The notes beneath the pieces are model-generated. The model was not told where the DNA came from. It made no database searches and worked only from the letters and a program-made list of their open reading frames with translations. This document shows positions 1-5,676 of a DNA stretch of 5,882 nucleotides, one piece after another (the stretch's first letter is position 1; the number at the start of each line of letters is the position of its first letter). A program made the position numbers and the translations under genes. This stretch comes from an uncultured Ruminococcus sp. GTDB lineage: Bacteria > Bacillota > Clostridia > Oscillospirales > Acutalibacteraceae. The DNA is taken from NCBI GenBank assembly GCA_902766305.1, contig CACXDE010000007.1, positions 1-5,882 of the forward strand, read 5' to 3'.

Positions 1-2183
1 GAGAACGCCTTTTCATGAAGAGGTTTAACACAAAGAACAATCAGATTCGGAAACACTTCAAAGTCGATAAATACAATCTTCTTATCTTTTGTCTCCGGTA
101 TTATCTCAGACGGTTCTTCACTTCTGAACTTCATAGTTTCAACCTTGTCCAGACATTCCAGAGAGTGATGATGCGATGAAGCAGCAAACGCCAGAACAGA
201 CGATTTCATGTCGCTTACGTCATAGTGCATTCCACGCTCATAAGCATCGTTCAGTACCTTTTCAATAAAACTCACGCAAGTAACAGTATAGCCAGGCTCA
301 ATTTCTTTTCTTAATGCTTTCTTAATCAGTGCTCTTAAATGCTTTTCATCTTCAATTACATAATCTTCGACCAATTTTACCTCCTTCTTAAGCGGTAAAC
401 CGGAACTGATCGTTGCAATAGGAATATCATTGCATCTACTCAGTTTTCGTCTCAGTGACGACTTTCCGGTAAATACCTTAATTTCAACATCTTTTTCATA
501 AACCGACGCAAGCTTACTGACATCTCCTGTGTAAACATACTCTAAATGAATTGCATTTCCGCTCTTACTAAGTTCAGCATAGGTAGGTGGCCACTTGGAA
601 GCTGCCTCCAGATTCAGTTTCAGAGACTTTTCACCTGTCTCAGGATCCTTCTTGTCAAAGTCCACCGTAATATAATTATCCGGCGGCATAACATAGTGAA
701 GCTCAGACGTGTTAATATCTGCAAGGCAAGTTTCACATTTGTCCCAAGCTACCGAGGGCTGATCACTTCCGTCAGGACGAATATAAGCTATCTGAGCCAG
801 CCAGTCCTTTCCAACCTTATCCAGCAAACTTTCAGTCGTATTAAACTTCAGCCAACCTTCGGACTCCTCTTCCGCCTGCTTCTCAAATATCCCGAACTTT
901 TCAAGCTTCAGGCCGCCATACCAGTTTCGAAGATACTTATCTCCTTCATTATAGCGTTCTTTAAACACTCTAAAATAATTTCGAAGTTCTTCTTTAAAGA
1001 TTCGCTTTGAATAAGGATATGGAACTTTTGCGTCACTCACATAAGCATTGTACTTAAACCAAGCATCGTTCAGTGTCGTTGAATCGCTCTTTCTGAAGTC
1101 ATCAAAGTATTCTTCCATAAAATTATAGAAGTCATTTGTTGCTCCGATCATTACTTTTGGAACATAACTATCGTAATAATGAGGATCCTCTTCGTAAACT
1201 CTAAGACAATGTTCAGCTATAGCACCAAGTTCAAAATCAGTGCCCTTTAGTAACTGATTGTACTTTCTTAAAGGTATCAATTTTCCAGTAGGACTGACAT
1301 CAATCAGTCTTCTGATAATGCCTGACTTGGAGTCTGTTATCTTTACTGGTCTATTTGTTCCAAGAAACAAAAATGTATGAAACGCCATACCATACATTTT
1401 TCCATACTTAGTATTAACCGTCAGAGTCTCATGAGAAACCAGACTATTCAGCAAAGTATTATCTTCAATCCTACTAAGGTCGCCATCGTGTTCAATAGCC
1501 ACAAGTGGATTATCTTTTAAAGGCTCAAGAGCAAAGTCATTGTTTGCACTACCAAGCGATTTTGATTTAAACGGAGCACAATAGCCATCAAACAGCTTTT
1601 CTATAATGTGAAGCACCGTTGACTTGCCTGTTCCTGAATCTCCATAAAATACAAGAAACTTTTGTATCCATCGAGAATCGCCGGAAATTATAGCACCTAT
1701 TGCCCATTCTATCTTTCGCTTTTCTTCAGGAGCATAAAGAGTCCCAACAAGTTCATCCCAGCATTTATGGTCGCCTGGTTCAAGAGCATAGTTCAACCGT
1801 TTTGACGAATAATTTTCTCGACTAACCGGAGAATTAGAAAATACCAAAGTATCATCTAACGGATGAAAATTTTCGTTCGCTTGTTTTTGAACGTATTTGT
1901 TCCATTTATCAATAGACCCTGAATCAGTATCCCACAAATATAATACCTTTGCATTTTCAAGAACTGCGTTTGCCTTTTGAAACTTGTCCATTTCGGCATC
2001 GATTAAATCTATAGCATCATCCGGATCTGTTGACCAATGTCCTTTATCAGCATCCCAAATTGCATAAAAGTCTCCGCCTCGAATCATAAGATCCTTACTT
2101 TTCTTAGCAATAAACTTAGGATAAATTTCAGGTCGTGCATCTTTTTTAGCTCCTGGCCTGCATTCAATTTTAACGAAATCCGT
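1..2183 (-). CDS. Phage replication protein: SF3 helicase, AEP-like primase and start of a 3'-5' exonuclease (partial, runs off left edge)
   Basis: Likely unwinds and primes phage DNA. The frame is open for at least 727 residues with no stop, continuing past base 1. Numbering from the ACG at 2183-2181, I see a Walker A GDSGTGKS at 181-188, a Walker B-like LVAIEHD with E231, an SF3 sensor GTNRP at 275-279 and paired arginines 291-292 that could be the arginine finger. The region just before Walker A resembles the D5 N-terminal domain. Further on, DFD at 508-510, SKSGNAIH at 539-546 and VEIKVF near 566-571 match the three archaeo-eukaryotic primase motifs in order. A CxxC sits at 483-486. Near the edge, IVFIDFEVF with D707 and E709 fits the first motif of a DnaQ-like exonuclease; a polymerase domain may follow outside the window. 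No ATG/GTG/TTG precedes Met33 (2087-2085) in frame. I chose ACG because it sits 7 bases after GGAGG; ATT at 2186-2184 is the alternative. Helicase assignment is firm, primase good, exonuclease probable. Confidence 0.92.
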
Positions 2184-2186
2184 AAT

Positions 2187-2200
2187 TTAACCTCCTTCCT
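2187..2200 (-). promoter_or_regulatory. Strong ribosome binding site that decides the replication gene start
   Basis: Read on the minus strand the sequence is AGGAAGGAGGTTAA, with GGAGG at 2195-2191. An in-frame TAA stop at 2189-2187 directly follows, so translation cannot begin further upstream in this frame. The next codons are ATT (4 bases after GGAGG) and ACG (7 bases after, ideal spacing). The strength of the site argues that initiation occurs here despite the absence of a standard start codon. Confidence 0.8.
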
Positions 2201-2246
2201 TCAAAAATTAATTAGTGTCACTTTTGCCTGTTTTTTTCCGTACTCT

Positions 2247-2275
2247 TTTATATAAAAATACTTTTTCTCACGCAA
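2247..2275 (-). promoter_or_regulatory. Predicted sigma-A-type promoter for the replication gene
   Basis: On the minus strand, TTGCGT (2275-2270) is followed after 17 bases by TATAAA (2252-2247). The -10 matches consensus at five of six positions and the -35 at three to four. Transcription would start near 2240, giving a leader of about 55 bases that includes the inverted repeat arm at 2226-2215. Because the promoter lies between the repeat arms, binding at the arms would be expected to affect it. This is a sequence match only. Confidence 0.5.
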
Positions 2276-2286
2276 TAGGAGCAAAA

Positions 2287-2304
2287 AAAAGTGACAAAAG
2301 TGAC
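2287..2304. repeat. Tandem pair of 9-base repeats AAAAGTGAC (iteron- or operator-like)
   Basis: AAAAGTGAC occurs twice with no gap, at 2287-2295 and 2296-2304. A third copy lies inverted at 2217-2225 (GTCACTTTT). On the minus strand the two copies fall just upstream of the predicted -35 element. Similar TGTCACTTTT repeats are, from memory, common beside D5-type primase genes of Firmicutes phages; I could not search for this. Tandem plus inverted copies near a replication gene fit either operator sites or origin iterons. Confidence 0.8.
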
Positions 2305-2319
2305 ACCTAGCACCGATTT

Positions 2320-2520
2320 TTATGCATTTTTGCCTTCATTTTTCAAACGTTGCTTACGAAATTCCCGAATAATATAAATGAGTGCTTCGTCTGTTTTGAG
2401 GCCAAATTTGTTCTTAACACGAAGTATTTCTCCATAATCTCCCAGTCTTACAGTGATGTCTCCAAGTCTGGCGGTTTCATCGTATTCGTATTCTTCATAC
2501 CCAACATCTTTGTCAAACAT
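2320..2520 (-). CDS. Small phage protein, candidate ribbon-helix-helix DNA-binding protein (66 aa)
   Basis: I do not recognise a named family. The start has a good ribosome binding site (AAAGGAGA, 6 bases from GGAG to ATG) that begins at the stop of the upstream gene, 12 bases away, so it is the last gene of the operon. The first 17 residues are acidic and tyrosine-rich (EEYEYDE). Residues 22-59 fit the ribbon-helix-helix layout: a beta strand (ITVRLGD), a helix (EILRVKNKFG), a turn, then KTDEALIYIIREFRKQ as a second helix with Thr/Asp at its cap. RLGD occurs twice (18-21? and 26-28 region, the second as VRLGD), probably by chance. It lies directly before the repeat-rich control region, so it is a candidate repressor or partitioning-like protein for those repeats. 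That role is inference. Confidence 0.75.
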   Translation of the reverse strand: MFDKDVGYEEYEYDETARLGDITVRLGDYGEILRVKNKFGLKTDEALIYIIREFRKQRLKNEGKNA

Positions 2521-2532
2521 TTTGGTCTCCTT

Positions 2533-3051
2533 TCAATGATAAAAATTTTCAATACAATACTGATTTAGTTGCCACCACAGGTCCATTTTTCGCATGTCAG
2601 TCTCAATTCCGAAGCATGGAAACATTCCTCCATACCCATCCGGAGCATACTTTCTATGCATAAAAACGTCCAGAATATAATCGACTGCACGTTCATTATA
2701 ACCATAGTCATCATAAATATCGAGACCCAGATTCTCAATCATCATCCAGAACCAGGACCTTGTCTGATCCCCAACCAAAGGATCGTACATGATGTCACTA
2801 TCAGTCTTTCGTGCCAGTGCAATCATCATTTCAAGAACGCTGCAACCCATAGGCAAATTGAAGTCAGGATAGCCGATTTCCTTTCCAAATAACTTGCGAA
2901 GATTTATTCCTCCTGCCGCACGATTTTCGTCGTAATCAACCTCCCATACAAACTCTGTTATATAAAGATGATACAGAAGTTTCTGATAGTTCGTTTGCAA
3001 GTATTCATCATTCAGGAGACCGACTAGCCAACGATAATATGCGTCATCCAT
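2533..3051 (-). CDS. Conserved phage-type hypothetical protein, acidic and tryptophan/tyrosine-rich (172 aa)
   Basis: No known function. The protein starts MDDAYYRWLVGLL and is soluble, with many Trp and Tyr residues and clear helical segments: 1-36, 71-83 (SVLEMMIALARKT), 97-110 (TRSWFWMMIENLGL), 120-133 and 154-170. The patterns SVLEMMIALA, YDPLVGDQT and WFWMMIENLGLD resemble, from memory, an uncharacterised protein family carried by many Clostridia phages close to their replication module. The start has GGAGG at 3067-3063 inside the end of the upstream gene, 11 bases from the ATG, which is rather long. A second ATG at 3047-3045 is out of frame. The gene follows the 199-aa gene by 6 bases. 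It could be a morphogenesis or replication accessory protein; the sequence does not decide. Confidence 0.85.
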   Translation of the reverse strand: MDDAYYRWLVGLLNDEYLQTNYQKLLYHLYITEFVWEVDYDENRAAGGINLRKLFGKEIGYPDFNLPMGCSVLEMMIALARKTDSDIMYDPLVGDQTRSWFWMMIENLGLDIYDDYGYNERAVDYILDVFMHRKYAPDGYGGMFPCFGIETDMRKMDLWWQLNQYCIENFYH

Positions 3052-3057
3052 CGGCTA

Positions 3058-3657
3058 TCAATCCTCCTCTACAAAGTCTCCATACTCATCAGAATATAAT
3101 CCATCTTCGACTCTGATTTCATTTATGAGGCTAAGCTGTTTGTCGTATACAAGCGATGTCGAATCAAATATAATTCCGATATACTGATCCCAGTCTTTGC
3201 CGAGAACTTTATCCGGATTTCTAATGATCGTGCCATCTTCTAAGCAGACCGTTCCATCGCCCTTATAGAAAATATAATAACCTCTTCCGTATTCTTTGTC
3301 GTCCAGTTCACTCTTGTTAACAACCGGCACAAAACGCTCATCGTCGGACATATCAGAAACAACTTCAGGGGCAGCAGGAGTCATGTCAAGATCCCTAACG
3401 AGAGCTGAGTAATTGGTCTTATGAGTGTCAGGTTTTACCCTTTTTTCACTAATTTCATGAACTTTTTCGCCCAAAACGAAAGGAACCTCATCATTGCCCT
3501 CTAAATCCTCTGAAATGGCCTCAGAATCGCTTGTACGGGCATTTTCTGTTTCAGTTGATATCTCGCTCAGCTTTTTCTTAATCTCCTTACGCAGGCAAAT
3601 AAGCGTAATTCCAGCGCCTACTGCACAACCACCAAAAAATATAATTAGATTCTTCAT
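3058..3657 (-). CDS. Membrane-anchored acidic phage protein (199 aa)
   Basis: Residues 3-22 form one hydrophobic helix with small-residue packing (GGCAVGAGIT), followed by the basic stretch RKEIKKK. By the positive-inside rule this places the long remainder in the cytoplasm. Residues 30-125 are polar, acidic and low in complexity, probably flexible. Residues 125-185 (YYIFYKGDGTVCLEDG onward) look like a small folded domain, and the C-terminus is very acidic (DFVEED). The TM-plus-spacer-plus-YY.DG layout resembles, from memory, proteins that sit next to DUF6353 genes in Clostridia phages. The start overlaps the upstream stop by one base (TGATG) and has AAAGGA 8 bases away. The codons for VEED also provide the GGAGG for the next gene. 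Function unknown; a tethered adaptor is one possibility. Confidence 0.85.
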   Translation of the reverse strand: MKNLIIFFGGCAVGAGITLICLRKEIKKKLSEISTETENARTSDSEAISEDLEGNDEVPFVLGEKVHEISEKRVKPDTHKTNYSALVRDLDMTPAAPEVVSDMSDDERFVPVVNKSELDDKEYGRGYYIFYKGDGTVCLEDGTIIRNPDKVLGKDWDQYIGIIFDSTSLVYDKQLSLINEIRVEDGLYSDEYGDFVEED

Positions 3658-4610
3658 CAGATCATTCCTTTCAGCGGATAGAAGTTAAAATCGAGCCTGA
3701 GGCATGGTTTATACACAAAAGAGTTCTTCTCCACATCCCAGATCTTCTCGTAACCTTCCAGACGGGTAACTTCAAGCTTCGGACCTTTTCTCGAAATACC
3801 CGCTTCGATGAGATCTTCATTAATATATTCCTCTCTGAATCCGAGCTGCCTCAGAATCTCAGCTCCTGAATAGAACTTGGCAACACCGACTTCGATGTCT
3901 TTTCGAATATTTTCAATTCTCGAATCCAGGAAATAGTCAGCATAAGACCTCACATCAAACGCATCGCAAGTAAGCTCATTAAAGTTTCTTGCATAGATAG
4001 ATCCCGGCTGATTAATAAAGACATCAGCTTTTTTCTCAACGATCTTTTCCTGACCAGTTACAGGATCTTTCTCAATTACCTGTACCATGCCTTCCTGAGC
4101 GCCAAGATAGATCTTCTCCTCAGTTTCCTTGCCAACAGCATCCTGGACTCTGCCACGGTATTCGTTAAATAGTTGCTGAATGGCCACAGAATTCGCTAAA
4201 AGCCGTGTATTTCGCACTCTAAGCTCTTTGTGAGCCCCGAAGATACTCAGAGCACCAGCACTCCACAAAAGCGCAGGAACAGCATAAATACGGCCAATTT
4301 TAAGACCGGCTTTTATGTAAATTCCAAGATATCTCTTACCTTTCTCAGCCTTTTCTGCCTTTGTGAGTTCTTTCTTTTCCGTGCCTTCACAGACTTCGTC
4401 GAGCCTTTCTTGGGCTTTGATCGCATCATTAGTAGCATCGATAACTTCCTTCGCTTCTGGAGTTTTCATGCATGCGTAAACGGTTCCGAACAAAAGGGAC
4501 ACGCCGCCGGCAATGAGCATAATTTCAGGTCTCGTTTCGATAACCTTTCTTCCAACGACTTTCATTGTAGATTTCCAAGCACCGGACTTAAAGTAATTAA
4601 TAGGATTCAT
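3657..4610 (-). CDS. DUF6353-like phage membrane protein (317 aa)
   Basis: The layout matches my memory of the phage family DUF6353, which has no known function: a short basic N-terminus ending in SPE/RPE-like (TRPEI, 26-30), a membrane helix (about 31-47), TPEAK, a charged cytoplasmic or coiled stretch rich in Lys/Glu (52-92), a second hydrophobic segment (about 104-124), then a region RNTRLLANS...LFNEYRGRVQDAVGKE and a soluble C-terminal half. Residues 177-195 (QVIEKDPVTGQEKIVEKKA) and 215-260 (a tyrosine-rich patch followed by a helix) match the family order. The start overlaps the upstream stop (ATGA) and has AAGGAG 7 bases upstream. With the neighbouring 65-aa and 199-aa genes it makes three membrane proteins in one operon. 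The family call is from pattern memory and needs a profile search. Confidence 0.85.
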   Translation of the reverse strand: MNPINYFKSGAWKSTMKVVGRKVIETRPEIMLIAGGVSLLFGTVYACMKTPEAKEVIDATNDAIKAQERLDEVCEGTEKKELTKAEKAEKGKRYLGIYIKAGLKIGRIYAVPALLWSAGALSIFGAHKELRVRNTRLLANSVAIQQLFNEYRGRVQDAVGKETEEKIYLGAQEGMVQVIEKDPVTGQEKIVEKKADVFINQPGSIYARNFNELTCDAFDVRSYADYFLDSRIENIRKDIEVGVAKFYSGAEILRQLGFREEYINEDLIEAGISRKGPKLEVTRLEGYEKIWDVEKNSFVYKPCLRLDFNFYPLKGMI

Positions 4611-4873
4611 TTTCGCTCTCCTTCATATAAAATAACGTCCTCTGTTTGAGGATTGTAAAATATAATTTCATAGCCTGCTTTTTGGGCTATATTGCGGATT
4701 TCTTCAAATGTAAAACTGTTAGACCATAATTTGTGGACTACAGAGTCTTTCGTAAAATGCATAGCGTCGGCAAGAGTTTTATTCGTTAGTCCTGCCTTCT
4801 TTTTAAACTTTACAATGAGCTTTGATAACGGACGATCCTTATAAACGTCGTAATACTCACTCTCGATTGCCAT
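4607..4873 (-). CDS. Small helix-turn-helix-like (XRE-type) phage protein (88 aa)
   Basis: Residues 16-68 fit an XRE/Cro-type fold: a first helix (LSKLIVKFKKKAGL), the two-helix motif NKTLADAMHFTKDSVVHKLW, in which LADAM and the following helix match the usual LAExLGVS...ytYK pattern, then FTFEEIRNIAQKAGYEI, which matches the common ending 'fsleel.kia.alGyev'. The tail (71-88) is a probable beta hairpin. It may bind DNA as a phage regulator, though the recognition helix is unusual (DSVVHKLW, few polar contacts). The start follows the 204-aa gene by 4 bases, with GAGG 7 bases upstream of ATG inside that gene; the stop overlaps the next start (ATGA). Position within a membrane-protein operon, with no divergent promoter, is odd for a classic repressor. 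Confidence 0.85.
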   Translation of the reverse strand: MAIESEYYDVYKDRPLSKLIVKFKKKAGLTNKTLADAMHFTKDSVVHKLWSNSFTFEEIRNIAQKAGYEIIFYNPQTEDVILYEGERK

Positions 4874-4877
4874 ACTT

Positions 4878-5492
4878 CTACCTCATCTGATTAATACTCA
4901 CAGGAGGCGGGAAGTCGATAATCCATCGACCATTGGATGTAGGCACAGGATGCGCAGTTTCAAGATTATACCAGCCAGTTCCCTGAATCGTCCAGTTCTC
5001 TACAGGAGGCGTATACCCGACATCTGCGTAAAAGTCAGCAATACGTACTTTCCCATACTTTGCGATCATGGTTTTCAGGCGATCGATCTGATATTCGGCA
5101 TTGTCCTTGGAATCGAAGGAAATATCATTGATTCCGTAGCCATACTGTCCGCCATATAGAGGCCCCTGAGTCTGAGCATAGAACTGTCCGCCCTGTCCAC
5201 GAGTCATAGCTGAATAATCTCTCTGAGCGCCGCCATACTTTCTTTCAAGTGGATTTGCTGTATCACGAACTGATCCATAAACAGCCATTCCAGCAGCACC
5301 GATGATAGATTTGTAAATGAGGTCACGAATAGCCGGTCCCAGCACATCATAGGTAATATAATTTCCGATGCTGTCAATTTTATCTGAGAATAGAAAATCC
5401 ACGATACGTTTCATCAAGGGTTTTTTTTCAACTTTGAATTGGCCTCTGAGCTTGTTTTCTTCCAAAACAGGTTCTTTATTATAGTCTGCCAT
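4878..5492 (-). CDS. Phage hypothetical protein with Gly/Tyr/Gln-rich middle (204 aa)
   Basis: Function unknown. The first 24 residues are charged; 25-60 carry KRIVDFLFSDKIDSIGNYITYDVLGP, a pattern of helices seen, from memory, in an uncharacterised protein near DUF6353 genes in Clostridia phages. Residues 60-74 (KSIIGAAGMAVYGS) are hydrophobic but short. Residues 84-122 are low-complexity, rich in Gly, Tyr, Gln and Arg. Residues 123-204 form a folded C-terminal domain (DISFDSKDNAEYQIDRLKTM, then KYGKVRIADFYADVGY and WYNLETA). The start has AGGAGG six bases upstream and overlaps the preceding gene by 14 bases. The disordered middle between two conserved ends suggests a linker or scaffold protein, which is inference only. 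Confidence 0.87.
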   Translation of the reverse strand: MADYNKEPVLEENKLRGQFKVEKKPLMKRIVDFLFSDKIDSIGNYITYDVLGPAIRDLIYKSIIGAAGMAVYGSVRDTANPLERKYGGAQRDYSAMTRGQGGQFYAQTQGPLYGGQYGYGINDISFDSKDNAEYQIDRLKTMIAKYGKVRIADFYADVGYTPPVENWTIQGTGWYNLETAHPVPTSNGRWIIDFPPPVSINQMR

Positions 5493-5676
5493 TATTATCC
5501 TCCTTTGTTTGGCTTTTAAAACCTACCTGGTTAAGTGCCGGGATCAGCAAAAACCACAATAATGCCATTTTCTCAAAGTAAATCGAGGCAAAAACTATAC
5601 CGATGGTCATTACTATGTTCTCAATAGCCCGACAAATGATATAAACGTTAAATGAACGCGTGATTTTATCGATCAT
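5479..5676 (-). CDS. Small two-helix membrane protein (65 aa)
   Basis: Two hydrophobic segments are visible, about 11-34 (VYIICRAIENIVMTIGIVFA..) and 37-53 (MALLWFLLIPALNQVGF), joined by a tight EK turn, with a polar tail (KSQTKEDNNGRL) whose DNA also encodes the AGGAGG of the next gene. Basic residues near both ends suggest that both termini face the cytoplasm. The ATG overlaps the preceding stop (ATGA) and has GGAAGGAG five bases upstream. In size it resembles phage holins, but with no endolysin gene in view and a large following operon of orphans, holin is only one possibility. It could equally be a partner of the 204-aa or 317-aa protein. Confidence 0.75.
   Translation of the reverse strand: MIDKITRSFNVYIICRAIENIVMTIGIVFASIYFEKMALLWFLLIPALNQVGFKSQTKEDNNGRL

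Larger units (their letters stand above)
2215..2306. repeat. 12-base perfect inverted repeat flanking an AT-rich core
   Basis: GTGTCACTTTTG at 2215-2226 is the exact reverse complement of CAAAAGTGACAC at 2295-2306, with 68 bases between the arms. The gap is strongly AT-rich and contains a plausible minus-strand promoter. The arms could be binding sites for a dimeric regulator or replication initiator that loops the DNA. In a read-through transcript from the upstream operon they could also form a stem ending about 20 bases before the ribosome binding site of the replication gene. The repeat is seen directly; the roles are inferred. Confidence 0.85.
2207..2310. other. Candidate phage replication origin or control region
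   Basis: This gap between the 66-aa gene and the replication gene combines direct repeats, an inverted repeat and a core (about 2231-2269) made almost wholly of A/T runs such as TTTTTTT and TTTATATAAAAATA. Repeats bordering an easily melted stretch next to the initiator or primase gene are the usual layout of phage origins. The same elements could simply regulate the promoter. No protein binding is shown by the sequence itself. Confidence 0.4.

Noticed and set aside
546..1010. 154-aa plus-strand open frame
   Set aside because: It lies antisense to the replication gene, whose minus-strand frame shows coherent domains; no ribosome binding site or recognisable motifs.
2037..2255. 72-aa plus-strand open frame crossing the intergenic gap
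   Set aside because: Overlaps the start of the replication gene and its promoter; low-complexity, no start signals.
2283..2290. Run of eight T on the minus strand as a transcription terminator after the 66-aa gene
   Set aside because: No stable GC-rich hairpin lies directly before it; the nearby repeats are direct, not a short stem.
2287..2304. Tandem repeats as a CRISPR array
   Set aside because: Units are 9 bases with no spacers and only two copies.
2449..2478. RLGD repeat in the 66-aa protein as an internal duplication
   Set aside because: Only four residues are shared and the codons around them differ, so chance is the simpler explanation.
2569..2892. 107-aa plus-strand open frame
   Set aside because: Fully antisense to the 172-aa gene and without a ribosome binding site.
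4230..4649. 139-aa plus-strand open frame
   Set aside because: Antisense shadow of the DUF6353-like gene, with composition of a reversed coding frame and no start signals.
5479..5676. Firm annotation of the 65-aa protein as a holin
   Set aside because: Size and two helices fit, but no endolysin gene is visible and many small phage membrane proteins share this look.
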